A stretch of 64,000 nt of DNA from Zeimonas arvi (GTDB taxonomy: Bacteria; Pseudomonadota; Gammaproteobacteria; Burkholderiales; Burkholderiaceae_E): NCBI RefSeq assembly GCF_008039575.1, contig NZ_VDUY01000003.1:496001-560000 (forward strand), written 5' to 3'. Numbering within the stretch: the first letter of the stretch is position 1; the number at the start of each line of letters is the position of its first letter. The notes beneath the pieces are model-generated. The model searched no databases, was not told where the DNA came from, and saw only the letters and a list, made by a program, of their open reading frames with translations. Made by a program: the position numbers and the translations under genes. This document shows positions 19,150 to 27,671 of this stretch, in pieces.

Positions 19150-19940
19150 AGCGCGTCCACCATTTCGCCGCTCGCCTTCCGGAACAGGAACAGGCCGAGA
19201 CCCAGCAGGCCGAGCGCAAACAGGGCGATGACGCCCAAGCCGCCCAGATCCGGCCTGGCGCCGTAGACGACCGCCTGCTGGTAAGCGTTCACGACCGGAA
19301 ACATCGGATTCAACGCCAACAGATGCCGGTACGCCTCCGGGATGATGTTCACTGGATAGACGATCGGGGTGAACCAAAAGAGCACCTGCAGGACGATCGG
19401 CACGACCTGCCCGATATCGCGGATAAATACGTTGAGCACCCCGAGGACCAGCCCGAGGCCAAGCGCCAGAGCCACGACGACCATCGCAAGCAGGGGCAAC
19501 CACAGAATCGCGATGCCGGGGGGATGTCCCAGCAGCGCGAAGACGCCCAGCATCGCGACGAACAACATCCCGTTGTTGAGCACCGACGAACCCACCACGA
19601 TCGCGGGCAGTGCAATCCTCGGAAACACGATCTTCTTCATCAGGTTTCCCTGTTCGATGAAGAGCGTGACGCAGCGCCCCACGATCTCGGCGAACAGGTT
19701 CCACGCGAGCATTCCGGCCATCAGGTAGATCGCGTAGGCGTACTTGTTGTCGATGCCGGGCAACTTCGCCGCGAGAACGTTCGAGAGGATCAGCGCGTAG
19801 ATGGCGACCTGCGCGAGCGGGTGGATGATCATCCACAATCCGCCCAAGCGGCTCCGCGCGAATCGGGTCACGAACTCGTTTCGAATCGAGGAGAGAACGA
19901 AGCCCCGATAGCGCCATAGGCTCAGCAACAATGCCGACAT
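19146..19940 (-). CDS. wzm: O-antigen ABC exporter, permease
   Basis: Wzm is the membrane subunit of the polysaccharide exporter paired with Wzt. It has 264 residues and about six membrane helices. Characteristic features are the amphipathic SIRNEFVTRFARSRLGGLW coupling segment, the EQGNLMKKIVFPRIALP motif, and the conserved LNPMFPVVNAYQQAVV near the C-terminus; all are typical of the ABC-2 polysaccharide export family. Its stop overlaps the wzt start. Presence of Wzm/Wzt and the absence of any Wzx/Wzy pair in the window argue for cytoplasmic chain completion before export. Confidence 0.95.
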   Translation of the reverse strand: MSALLLSLWRYRGFVLSSIRNEFVTRFARSRLGGLWMIIHPLAQVAIYALILSNVLAAKLPGIDNKYAYAIYLMAGMLAWNLFAEIVGRCVTLFIEQGNLMKKIVFPRIALPAIVVGSSVLNNGMLFVAMLGVFALLGHPPGIAILWLPLLAMVVVALALGLGLVLGVLNVFIRDIGQVVPIVLQVLFWFTPIVYPVNIIPEAYRHLLALNPMFPVVNAYQQAVVYGARPDLGGLGVIALFALGLLGLGLFLFRKASGEMVDAL

Positions 19941-19967
19941 CGCCGTGTCCGCGTGCGGTTCGGACGC

Positions 19968-21458
19968 TCAGCCGCCGCTGCGGCCATATACGTCGTCGAA
20001 CCGAACGATGTCGTCCTCGCCCAGATAGCTGCCCGATTGCACCTCGATGATCTCCAGGTCGAGCTTGCCGGGATTCTCGAGTCGATGCTTGACGCCGAGC
20101 GGGATGTAGGTGGACTGGTTCTCGGCAAGCATCACCACCTGGTCGCCGACCGTAACCTTCGCGGTGCCGCTGACAACGACCCAGTGCTCGGCCCGATGGT
20201 GGTGAAGCTGCAACGACAGGCTGGCACCCGGCTTCACGACGATCCGCTTGACCTGGAAGCGCTCGCCCGAGTCGATCGAGTCGTAGTAGCCCCAAGGGCG
20301 ATGCACCTTGCGGTGATTCTCGGCATGCGGATGCCCGTCGAGCTTCAGCCTCGTCACCAGCGACTTGATCTGCTGGGTCCGGCTCTTGTCGGCAACGAGC
20401 ACCGCGTCCGGTGTCTCGACGACCACCGCATCCCTCAGCCCCAGGCACGCGACCAGGCGGCTGGTCGACATGACCAGCGTATCCTGGGTGTCTTCGAGCA
20501 AAGCCTCGCCGTGCACGCTGTTGCCGGAGTCGTCCTTGTCGCTGACCTCCCAGACGGCGTCCCAGGCACCGACGTCGGACCAGCCGACCGACATGGGAAC
20601 GACGACGCCGCGCAAGGCACCCGACGCATCCTCGGAAAGCTTCTCCATCACCGCATAGTCGATCGAATCCGACGGCGACGCGCGGAAGGCTTCCGCATCG
20701 ATTCGGATGAAGTCCGGATCGACATGCCGCTCGCCTATCGCACGTGCGCAGGCATCGGCCATGTCCGGATTGAACCGGTGGATCGCGTCGAGCCAGACGC
20801 TCGCCCGCATCATGAAAATGCCGCTGTTCCACAGGTATTCGCCGCTTTCGACATATCGCGCGGCCGTCTCGAGGTCCGGCTTCTCGACGAAACGGCGCAG
20901 GGCCTGCGCCGCGGCACCACCGGACGCCTGGCCGGCTTTGGTGAATGCTCCGCCGGCCTGTATGTAGCCGTACCCCGTCTCGGGCCGGTCCGGAACGATC
21001 CCGAATGTCACGATCGCATCGTCGAGCGCAACGGACATCCCGGTCGACACGGCCGCGTGAAAGGCGTTGACGTTCTTGATCGCATGATCGGCAGGCATCA
21101 CGAGCAGGATCGGATCGGTCCCGTCCGCGAGCGAGGCATGCGCCGCGAGCGTCAGCGCAGGCGCCGTATTGCGCCCGAAGGGTTCCAGCACGACACGTGC
21201 GTCGTGGCAACCGGCGGCGCGCAATTGCTCGGCGGTCACGAAGCGGTATTCCTCGTTGCACACCACGATGGGCGAGCGAACCTTCGCTGCATCGCCGTCG
21301 ATCGAGGACTGGAAGCCTGCGAGCCGCACAGCCGTTGCTTGCAGCATGGTCAGCTCCTCCCCGATCGCGAGCAACTGCTTCGGGTACTTCTCCCGCGACA
21401 AAGGCCAGAGACGCGTTCCGGAGCCACCGGAAAGGATGACGGGTTGGAGTTCGGGCAT
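19968..21458 (-). CDS. manC: Mannose-1-phosphate guanylyltransferase/mannose-6-phosphate isomerase
   Basis: This bifunctional enzyme makes mannose-6-phosphate from fructose-6-phosphate and GDP-mannose from mannose-1-phosphate. The protein has 496 residues. The N-terminal pyrophosphorylase loop ILSGGSGTRLWPLSREKYPK lies at residues 8-27. The C-terminal cupin isomerase domain shows HRPWGYYDSIDSGERFQVKR and RAEHWVVVSGTAKV. It supplies GDP-mannose to gmd/rmd. Start ATG at 21458; a longer frame upstream runs through a palindromic AT-rich stretch that more likely holds control sequences. A 23-codon stump of a second manC-like gene lies about 4.2 kb further on in the same locus. Confidence 0.96.
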   Translation of the reverse strand: MPELQPVILSGGSGTRLWPLSREKYPKQLLAIGEELTMLQATAVRLAGFQSSIDGDAAKVRSPIVVCNEEYRFVTAEQLRAAGCHDARVVLEPFGRNTAPALTLAAHASLADGTDPILLVMPADHAIKNVNAFHAAVSTGMSVALDDAIVTFGIVPDRPETGYGYIQAGGAFTKAGQASGGAAAQALRRFVEKPDLETAARYVESGEYLWNSGIFMMRASVWLDAIHRFNPDMADACARAIGERHVDPDFIRIDAEAFRASPSDSIDYAVMEKLSEDASGALRGVVVPMSVGWSDVGAWDAVWEVSDKDDSGNSVHGEALLEDTQDTLVMSTSRLVACLGLRDAVVVETPDAVLVADKSRTQQIKSLVTRLKLDGHPHAENHRKVHRPWGYYDSIDSGERFQVKRIVVKPGASLSLQLHHHRAEHWVVVSGTAKVTVGDQVVMLAENQSTYIPLGVKHRLENPGKLDLEIIEVQSGSYLGEDDIVRFDDVYGRSGG

Positions 21459-21493
21459 GAGCAATCCTGGATCTTTGCTGCGACGCAGCATGA

Positions 21494-21518
21494 GCAACCG
21501 ATAATTATATCGGGTTGC
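21494..21518 (-). promoter_or_regulatory. Inverted repeat with embedded TATAAT upstream of manC
   Basis: GCAACCGATA at 21494-21503 pairs with TATCGGGTTGC at 21508-21518 with one bulged base. On the minus strand the centre contains TATAAT (21504-21509), about 45 bases before the manC start. A second perfect 7-base dyad (TGCTGCG/CGCAGCA) sits at 21476-21490. The -10-like hexamer inside a dyad suggests a promoter with an overlapping operator, but no good -35 is visible and a simple hairpin is equally possible. Confidence 0.35.
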
Positions 21519-21552
21519 TGCACTGGCCTTCGACCGGCGGCGGCAGAGCCGC

Positions 21553-23454
21553 TCAAGCGCCGCGTGCCGCCCCTCGCGCACCGGGCGGCTGCACCGCAGT
21601 TCCCGCCACCACCCGCAAACCGGGCCTTCCTTCGTACGGCGTGTACTCCGGTACCCAGTTCACGAGCGCGAGCCGCACCGCCTCGTCCGAAACCGGCCCC
21701 TTCTGCTCGAGCCACGCCCGAAGTTGCTCGAGAAAGTTGTCCGCGACCGGTCGCGAGCGCACCACCCGGAGCTTTGGGTGCGGAGTCTCGATGGTTGCCT
21801 CGGCATCCGCGAGCAACTCCTCGTGGAGTTTCTCGCCGGGTCTGAGCCCACGGAACTCGATGCGGATGTCTTCTTCCGTGTAGCCGGACAAGCGGATCAT
21901 GTTCCGAGCCAGATCGGCGATCTTCACCGGCTCCCCCATGTCGAGGATGAAGATCTCGCCACCTTCGCCCATGGAAGCGGCCTGTAGCACGAGTTGTGCC
22001 GCTTCTGGTATCGACATGAAGTAGCGTGTGATCTCCGGATCCGTCACCGTGACAGGCCCACCCCGCGCGATCTGCGCCTGGAACTTCGGGATCACGCTGC
22101 CGGTGCTCCCGAGCACGTTCCCGAATCGCACCATCTCGAACTGCGTTGACCCGCCTCTGGCATGGAGCGCCTGGCAGGTCATCTCCGCAAGCCGCTTCGT
22201 CGCGCCCATGACGTTGGTGGGATTGACGGCCTTGTCGGTCGAGATCAGCACGAAACGCTCAGCGCCCCAGCGCTGAGCGCATTCGGCAACCCGCAGCGTG
22301 CCCAGCACGTTGTTTCGCGCAGCCTGCCAGGCATTGCGCACCTCCATCAGCGGCACATGCTTGTAGGCCGCCGCATGGAAGACCAACTGCGGCCGATAGA
22401 CCGCGAACACTTCCTCGAGACGCTCGCTGTCCTTGACGTCCCCCGCCAACGGGACGATTTCGACACCGGGCAGATTCGCCGAGAACCATTCGGCCAGGGC
22501 GTAGAGCGCGTATTCGCTGGACTCGAACAGCAGCAGGCGGCCGACTCCGAAGCGGGCCAACTGGCGACAGAGCTCGCCGCCGATCGAGCCGCCCGCGCCG
22601 GTGACAAGCACCGTCTTCCCGGACAGCATCGCTCCCACGTGCCCCGTGTCGATCTCCACCTCCTCGCGACCAAGCAGGTCGTCGATCTCGAGGGGCCGTA
22701 TCGCGGAGATCGCAACGCGCCCCGACATCACGTCCTCGAGACCTGGCGCGGTGAATACATGCGCCCCCGCCTGGACGGCGAGGTCCGCCGCCCGGCGCTT
22801 GATCGCGGTGGCGGCCGAAGGCATCGCGAGGATGACGTGCCGCGCCTTCTCGGACTCGATCACCTGCGGCAACCTGTCGATGCCGCCGAAGACGGGACAA
22901 CCGAGGACCTCGCGCCCCCACTTGTTCCGATCGTCGTCGACCAGACCGACCACCCGCCAATCGGGGCTGCGCTCGAGCTCGCGAACCAGCATCGCGCCGC
23001 CCCTTCCCGCCCCGACGATGACGACCGGCTTTCCCTGGGCGATCAAGCCGCCGTAGAGGCGATGCTCCTTGAACATCCGGTACACGACCCGACCACCCGC
23101 CATCCAGGCCACGAGCAACATCGGGTAGAGCACCATCGTGGAACGCGGCGTCGCAAGGTCACCGCGGTACAGGGCGACGAACGCAACGAGCGCGAGCGAC
23201 GACATGGCCACCGCCCGCAGGACCCGCTTCAGGTCGGGAAGGCTGGCGAAGATCCACAGACCACGATACAGACCCGCCCAAAGACAGGCGAACGCGTGGA
23301 TGGGAACCAGGACGACCAGACCGGCCACGATGACACTGTGATACCAGTACGGCCACTCGAAGTTGAAACGCAACAGGAAAGCGACCGCCCAGGCGAAAAC
23401 CGGGGCGACGAGGTCGAACAGAAATACGAGATTTGTGCGATGAGAAGTCTTCAT
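21553..23454 (-). CDS. wbpM: Membrane-bound nucleotide-sugar 4,6-dehydratase (WbpM/CapD family)
   Basis: This 633-residue protein has four N-terminal membrane helices and two nucleotide-binding domains. The first (IVGAGRGGAMLVRELERSPD, near residue 155) is of CoA-binding type. The second is the catalytic dehydratase with VTGAGGSIGGELCRQ near residue 285 and the catalytic stretch ISTDKAVNPTNVMGATKRLAE near residue 415, with the M-x-x-x-K form used by this family. It would convert UDP-GlcNAc to a UDP-4-keto-6-deoxy sugar. The ATG at 23454 is chosen over an in-frame TTG nine codons upstream. With the next two genes it forms the dehydratase-transferase-reductase set that makes and loads QuiNAc- or FucNAc-type primer sugars. 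Confidence 0.93.
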   Translation of the reverse strand: MKTSHRTNLVFLFDLVAPVFAWAVAFLLRFNFEWPYWYHSVIVAGLVVLVPIHAFACLWAGLYRGLWIFASLPDLKRVLRAVAMSSLALVAFVALYRGDLATPRSTMVLYPMLLVAWMAGGRVVYRMFKEHRLYGGLIAQGKPVVIVGAGRGGAMLVRELERSPDWRVVGLVDDDRNKWGREVLGCPVFGGIDRLPQVIESEKARHVILAMPSAATAIKRRAADLAVQAGAHVFTAPGLEDVMSGRVAISAIRPLEIDDLLGREEVEIDTGHVGAMLSGKTVLVTGAGGSIGGELCRQLARFGVGRLLLFESSEYALYALAEWFSANLPGVEIVPLAGDVKDSERLEEVFAVYRPQLVFHAAAYKHVPLMEVRNAWQAARNNVLGTLRVAECAQRWGAERFVLISTDKAVNPTNVMGATKRLAEMTCQALHARGGSTQFEMVRFGNVLGSTGSVIPKFQAQIARGGPVTVTDPEITRYFMSIPEAAQLVLQAASMGEGGEIFILDMGEPVKIADLARNMIRLSGYTEEDIRIEFRGLRPGEKLHEELLADAEATIETPHPKLRVVRSRPVADNFLEQLRAWLEQKGPVSDEAVRLALVNWVPEYTPYEGRPGLRVVAGTAVQPPGARGAARGA

Positions 23455-23583
23455 CGTTGCGGAAGGTGCCGTAATCGCCAAAGGCCGAAGCGTGCGGCTC
23501 GGGCGAGAGTCATTTTACGGCGAACGCTGCGGGGTCACCGGGAAACGGCACCACGCCATGCCCCGGGCCGTCACCCGGGCCGA

Positions 23584-24606
23584 TCAGCCCGCCCTGGAAT
23601 CGGGCATGCCGGCGCGAAACTTCAGGGCAAGCGTGATGAGCGGCAGGTAGGCGAGCACCACGCCGAGCAGGCCGTCGAGCCCCCCGGCGCCGACCCAGAG
23701 TGCGATCGGCAGCAGCCAGAAGAGGTCGATGGCCGCCACGGCCAGCGTGACCGGCAGGTGCCGGCCAAATCGGCGCGAAGCGTGCTGGTAGGCGTGACTG
23801 CGGTGCGCCTCGTAGACCTTCTCGCCGCGCAGCAGGCGGCGCAGCAGCGTCAGCGTGGCATCGACCACGAACACGCCGAGCAGGATCGCCCAGCTCCAGA
23901 GCAACTGTGGCGCCTGCCAGGCGGCCTGAAGCGACAGTACACCCAGCACGATGCCGAGGAAGCCGCTGCCGGCGTCGCCCATGAAGATGCGCGCCGGCGG
24001 GAAGTTCCACAGCAGGAACCCGCCGGCCGCGGCCGCCAGCGCGAGCGGCGCCATCGCCAGCCCGGGTTGCCCGGTCAGCGCGTACAGGAGCGCACCGCCG
24101 ACGCCGACCGCGATCGCCTCCACGCTCGCGATCCCGTCGATGCCGTCCATGAAGTTGTAAAGGTTGAGCAGCCAGACGAGGTAGACCGCCGCGAGCGCCG
24201 CGCCGAGCCAGCCGAGATCGATCTCCGAACCGAACAGATGCAGCGGCGGCGCGCCGCCCAGCCAGGCCAGCGCCCAGGCCGCCGCGGCGAAGTGCGCCAG
24301 CAGGCGCCAGCGCGCGGCAATGTGTCCGTGGTCGTCCAGGAACCCGACCAGCGCGACGAAGCCGCCGGCGCCCGCAAGCGCCCACAGCGCGTCCCAGGGA
24401 AGCGACCCCGCGGCAGCGAGCACCGGAAGGGCCGCCAGCGTGGCCAGCACGATCGCGACGCCGCCGCCGCGCGGCGTGGGCGCGGTGTGCGAGCTGCGCG
24501 CATTCGGGACGTCGAGGATGCTGCGCGCCAGCGCGTAACGCCGGACCAGGCCGGTCATCAGCGCCGACACCACGCCGGCGAGAAGCAGCAAGGGCCAGCC
24601 GCTCAC
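23584..24606 (-). CDS. wbpL: WecA/WbpL-type undecaprenyl-phosphate sugar-1-phosphate transferase
   Basis: This 340-residue polytopic enzyme transfers a HexNAc-1-phosphate from a UDP-sugar to undecaprenyl phosphate and starts O-antigen assembly. It has about ten membrane helices and the MraY/WecA motifs DVPNARSSHTAPTPRGGG, NLYNFMDGIDGIAS and IFMGDAGSGFLGI. The final cytoplasmic motif EAHRSHAYQHASRRFG has the HxxHxYQ form seen in WbpL-like transferases. The GTG start at 24606 overlaps the stop of the upstream reductase gene (GTGA), so the two are coupled. In the P. aeruginosa D-rhamnan pathway WbpL starts the chain, which fits here. Confidence 0.92.
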   Translation of the reverse strand: MSGWPLLLLAGVVSALMTGLVRRYALARSILDVPNARSSHTAPTPRGGGVAIVLATLAALPVLAAAGSLPWDALWALAGAGGFVALVGFLDDHGHIAARWRLLAHFAAAAWALAWLGGAPPLHLFGSEIDLGWLGAALAAVYLVWLLNLYNFMDGIDGIASVEAIAVGVGGALLYALTGQPGLAMAPLALAAAAGGFLLWNFPPARIFMGDAGSGFLGIVLGVLSLQAAWQAPQLLWSWAILLGVFVVDATLTLLRRLLRGEKVYEAHRSHAYQHASRRFGRHLPVTLAVAAIDLFWLLPIALWVGAGGLDGLLGVVLAYLPLITLALKFRAGMPDSRAG

Positions 24607-25613
24607 GATCGCCGCTGCCCGAGGAAATGCGCGGCGGTGCGCCGCAGGCCCTCGTCGACCGGAACCGGCGGCGCCCAGCCGAGCAGACGACGCGCCTTGC
24701 CGATGTCGACCTGGAGGTTTCCGCACAGCCGCTGGGCGACCGCGCGCTTGCCGAGCAGCGCCGCGGCCGCCTCCAGCAGCGTCGCAGGCACGGGTATCAG
24801 TCGGGCGCGCGCGCCCAGCGCAGCAGCCAGCCTGCGCAGCAGGTCGGTCGTGGAGAGGTCCTCGCCGTCGCCGGCAAGGAAGATCTCGCCGGCCGCGGCG
24901 GGGTGCTCGAGGCAGGTGGCGATCAGATCGACCAGGTTGTCGAGCCCGACCAGCGTGCGTCGATTGCGGATCGCGCCCAGCGGCAAGGGAACGCCGCGCA
25001 TCAGCCAGCGCATCATCGCCTCGAAGTTCGCCTTGACGCCCGGGCCGTAGACCAGCGGCGGCCGTACCACGACGACCTCCATGCCGGTGCTGCGCCCGAT
25101 GTCGAACAGTGCGTCCTCGGCCTCGCGCTTGGACACGCCATAGGGGTCCACTGGCGCGGGCGGATCGTCGGCGCCGAAAGGGACGCCCTCGCGCGTGCCC
25201 TCGCCATTGACCTTGATCGAGCTCACGAACACGAAGCGGCGCACGCCGGCATCGCTGGCCGCCCGGGCCAGCGCCAGCGTGCCGGCCACGTTCGCGCGAC
25301 GGAACTCGGCAAGCGGGTCGCTCGCGCTGTCCTGCATCACGTGAACGCGAGCGGCGAGATGCACGACACGATCCACGCCGTGCAAGGCCGGCGCCCAGTC
25401 GAATGCCTCGCCTAGGGAACCGACGACCACCTCGTCGCCGGCGGCCGTCCGCCCCGGCGAGCGCACCGCCGCCCGGACCTGCCAGCCGCGCGCCAGCAGG
25501 GCCGGGACAAGCGCCGTACCGATGAAGCCGGTCGCGCCGGTCACCAACACCCGCCTCCTAACGCCCGCGGACACGCCATCAGCGACGCCCTGCGATCTCG
25601 CGGGAGCAATCAT
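24603..25613 (-). CDS. NAD-dependent sugar epimerase/reductase (WbpV-like)
   Basis: This 336-residue extended short-chain dehydrogenase has the loop VTGATGFIGTALVPALLARG near residue 24 and the catalytic YGVSKREAEDAL. It also has the VVRPPLVYGPGVKANFEAM stretch shared by C4-reductases such as WbpV and WbiG. It probably reduces the 4-keto product of the wbpM enzyme to UDP-QuiNAc or UDP-FucNAc. It overlaps wbpL by four bases. The ATG at 25613 is used; about 20 residues precede the Rossmann strand, so a later GTG is possible. Product stereochemistry at C4 cannot be decided from sequence. Confidence 0.84.
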   Translation of the reverse strand: MIAPARSQGVADGVSAGVRRRVLVTGATGFIGTALVPALLARGWQVRAAVRSPGRTAAGDEVVVGSLGEAFDWAPALHGVDRVVHLAARVHVMQDSASDPLAEFRRANVAGTLALARAASDAGVRRFVFVSSIKVNGEGTREGVPFGADDPPAPVDPYGVSKREAEDALFDIGRSTGMEVVVVRPPLVYGPGVKANFEAMMRWLMRGVPLPLGAIRNRRTLVGLDNLVDLIATCLEHPAAAGEIFLAGDGEDLSTTDLLRRLAAALGARARLIPVPATLLEAAAALLGKRAVAQRLCGNLQVDIGKARRLLGWAPPVPVDEGLRRTAAHFLGQRRS

Positions 25614-25638
25614 TGCCGCGTGAGGCAGACGGCGAATG

Positions 25639-25710
25639 TCAATGGCGCGACAGCGGCCACAGGCGGGTGCCGGAGCCGCCGGAGAGGATCACCGGCAATA
25701 AATCGAACAT
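25639..25710 (-). pseudogene. Truncated manC remnant (first 23 codons)
   Basis: Reading leftward from an ATG at 25710, 23 codons encode an N-terminus ending in LPVILSGGSGTRLWPLSRH before a TGA. This is the nucleotide-binding start of mannose-1-phosphate guanylyltransferase. It matches the manC gene of this window at the protein level through ILSGGSGTRLWPLSR but not in its first codons, and it stops exactly where the family continues with a lysine-rich loop. Nothing resembling the rest of manC follows. It sits between the wbpV-like gene and a toxin-antitoxin pair and is best explained as a deletion or recombination scar. Confidence 0.8.
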
Positions 25711-25742
25711 TCGACGCCTTTGGTCTTCAAGCTTGCTCTTGG

Positions 25743-26150
25743 TCAGGGCTCGGAGCGAAGCCAGTTCTCCACGGCGAGCCCCGGCACCCTGGAGAATTCG
25801 CCCACGTTGTCGGTCACCACGGCGGCATCGAGGGCCAGGGCATGCGCGGCGATCCAGGTGTCGTTGGCGCCGATCGGCATGCCTTGACTCTCCAGCGCCG
25901 CGCGAACACGCGCATAGTGCCTGGTGCTCGCGGCATCGAGCGCCGCCATCGGCAAACGGCCGGCAAGCTCCGCCAGGCGGCTGTAGTTGCGCTCCGGATC
26001 CGAGCTCTTCTCGGCCCCGAATTCGAGCTCGCCGAGCACGATCGGCGAGAGAATCAGGCTCGAAAGCGGGATGTGCTCGAGGCGCTCACGGACTTCGGGC
26101 CTTCCCTTCATCGCCGCGATGACGGTGTTCGTGTCGAGGAGATAGCGCAT
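25743..26150 (-). CDS. vapC: PIN-domain ribonuclease toxin (VapC)
   Basis: This 135-residue VapC-type toxin begins RYLLDTNTVIAAMKG with the first catalytic Asp. Its middle acidic residues are in SPIVLGELEFGAEKS. The remaining site residues are in GANDTWIAAHALALDAAVVTDN, ending with FSRVPGLAVENW, a common VapC C-terminus. By family it cleaves a specific RNA, often an initiator tRNA, when its antitoxin is lost. It lies 27 bases downstream of a Phd-type antitoxin gene. The pair divides wecB from the rest of the O-antigen locus. Confidence 0.92.
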   Translation of the reverse strand: MRYLLDTNTVIAAMKGRPEVRERLEHIPLSSLILSPIVLGELEFGAEKSSDPERNYSRLAELAGRLPMAALDAASTRHYARVRAALESQGMPIGANDTWIAAHALALDAAVVTDNVGEFSRVPGLAVENWLRSEP

Positions 26151-26177
26151 CGCCCAGGGAAGTCGTGCAGAACGCTG

Positions 26178-26408
26178 TCAGTCCAGCGAGGCAACCGGCT
26201 CTGCGGGCGCGTCGGGCGGCGCCTCGAGGTCGATCTCTTCGCCATCCCAGAACGGTCGAAAGGCGTCGGCGGCCATCCTGGGTCGATCCGGCACCAGGCG
26301 CGCGACGACCCGCCCATGCCGGGTGATCGCGATCTCCTCGCCGCGCGCGACTTCGGCCAGCAGGGCCGACAGGTGAGACTTCACCTCCACCACGGGAACG
26401 GTTCTCAT
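26178..26408 (-). CDS. Phd/YefM-type antitoxin
   Basis: This 76-residue antitoxin is paired with the following VapC. The N-terminus VPVVEVKSHLSALLAEVARG and then EEIAITRHGRVVARLVP are the Phd/YefM DNA-binding pattern; the C-terminal 25 residues, rich in acidic and proline residues, would bind the toxin. The region just upstream (26410-26450) is strikingly AT-rich, with a TAAATTATGACCATATAGTC stretch, unlike the neighbouring GC-rich DNA. It is a probable promoter-operator under antitoxin control. The combination of a Phd-like antitoxin with a PIN toxin is common. Confidence 0.9.
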   Translation of the reverse strand: MRTVPVVEVKSHLSALLAEVARGEEIAITRHGRVVARLVPDRPRMAADAFRPFWDGEEIDLEAPPDAPAEPVASLD

Positions 26409-26522
26409 GGCGCCCTCAGTAAATTATGACCATATAGTCATATTAACATCGATCACTCATGTCCGCATCGGCCGGATGTCCGACCCGGATGTTCGACCCG
26501 GAAAGCCGAGACGAAAGGCCGG

Positions 26523-27626
26523 CTAACGCAAGCGCTCCCACAACTCGTTCACGATCCGCTCCGCCGCCTTCCCGTCCCAGAACTGCGGCCGCTGCCCCGC
26601 CTTGCCCTTTCCGGCCAGCACGCCCTCGGCCGCGGCGACGATCTTCGTCGGGTCGCAGCCCACCATCGTGTTCGTGCCTTCGTCCACCGTGACCGGGCGC
26701 TCGGTGTTCTCGCGCAGCGTGAGGCAGGGAATGCCCAACGCGGTGGTTTCTTCCTGCAGCCCGCCGCTGTCGGTCAGGATCAGGCTGGCGTCCTTCCACA
26801 AGTTCAGGAAGTCCATGTAAGAGAGCGGTTTCGTCAGGATCACGCCCGGGCCGAGGTCCAGGCCGAACTTCTCCAGGTTGCCGCGGGTGCGCGGATGCAC
26901 CGGGAAGACCAGCGGCAGCTTCGCCGAGATCTCGCGCAGCGCGCCGGCGATCGGCGCCAGCGTGTCGGGGTGGTCCACGTTCGACGGCCGGTGCAGCGTG
27001 ACCACGCCGTAGCGGCCCAGCCTGGCCTTGAGCGTCTCGCTCTCGAAGCCGCCGCGGTCCGCCCGCTCGAGTTGCTCGCGCTGGTACAGCAGGTTGTCGA
27101 CCATCACGTGGCCCACGAAGAAGACCCGGTCGGCCGGCTTGCCCTCGCGCAGCAGGTTGTCGCGCCCCGAAGGCTCGGTCACGAAGAACCAGTCGCTGAT
27201 CGAGTCGGTGACCAGCCGGTTGACCTCCTCGGGCATCCGCATGTCGCCGCTGCGCAGGCCGGCTTCCACGTGCGCCACCGGGATCTGCAGCTTCTTGGCC
27301 ACGATCGAGCAGGCCAGCGTGGAGTTCACGTCGCCCACCACCAGCGTGCAGTCGGGCCGCTGCGCCTGGCAGATCTTCTCGTAGGCGACCATGATTTTCG
27401 CGGTCTGCTCGGCGTGGCTGCCGCCGCCGGCCTCGAGGTGGAAGTCGGGCTTGGGAATGCCCAGCTCCTCGAAGAACACGTCGCTCATCTCCCGGTCGTA
27501 GTGCTGGCCGGTGTGGACGATCTGGTAGCGAAAGGCGTCGCGCCGCGCGTCGAGCGCGCGCACGATCGGCGCGATCTTCATGAAATTCGGCCGCGCGCCG
27601 GCCACGAGGTGCAGGGTCTTCTTCAT
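26523..27626 (-). CDS. wecB: UDP-N-acetylglucosamine 2-epimerase (non-hydrolysing)
   Basis: WecB interconverts UDP-GlcNAc and UDP-ManNAc. The 367-residue protein shows the family landmarks GARPNFMKIAPIVRAL, IVHTGQHYDREMSD, LVVGDVNSTLACS, HVEAGLRSGDMRMPEE and LILTDSGGLQEETTALG. The ATG at 27626 is clear. It is the first sugar gene on the right side of the O-antigen region, cut off from the main operon by a toxin-antitoxin pair and a manC stump. No wecC dehydrogenase is present in the window, so ManNAc may be used as such or oxidised by an enzyme encoded elsewhere. Confidence 0.96.
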   Translation of the reverse strand: MKKTLHLVAGARPNFMKIAPIVRALDARRDAFRYQIVHTGQHYDREMSDVFFEELGIPKPDFHLEAGGGSHAEQTAKIMVAYEKICQAQRPDCTLVVGDVNSTLACSIVAKKLQIPVAHVEAGLRSGDMRMPEEVNRLVTDSISDWFFVTEPSGRDNLLREGKPADRVFFVGHVMVDNLLYQREQLERADRGGFESETLKARLGRYGVVTLHRPSNVDHPDTLAPIAGALREISAKLPLVFPVHPRTRGNLEKFGLDLGPGVILTKPLSYMDFLNLWKDASLILTDSGGLQEETTALGIPCLTLRENTERPVTVDEGTNTMVGCDPTKIVAAAEGVLAGKGKAGQRPQFWDGKAAERIVNELWERLR

Positions 27627-27671
27627 GGCGGCGATTCTACGGGGGCTCGGCGGGCGGCGCCGCCGAGGATT

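Noticed and set aside
17917-21261. A single 1114-residue frame spanning wzt and the region upstream
   Set aside because: Its first 700 residues are out-of-frame translation of wzm and manC. The real wzt starts at 19149 or 19140, directly after the wzm stop.
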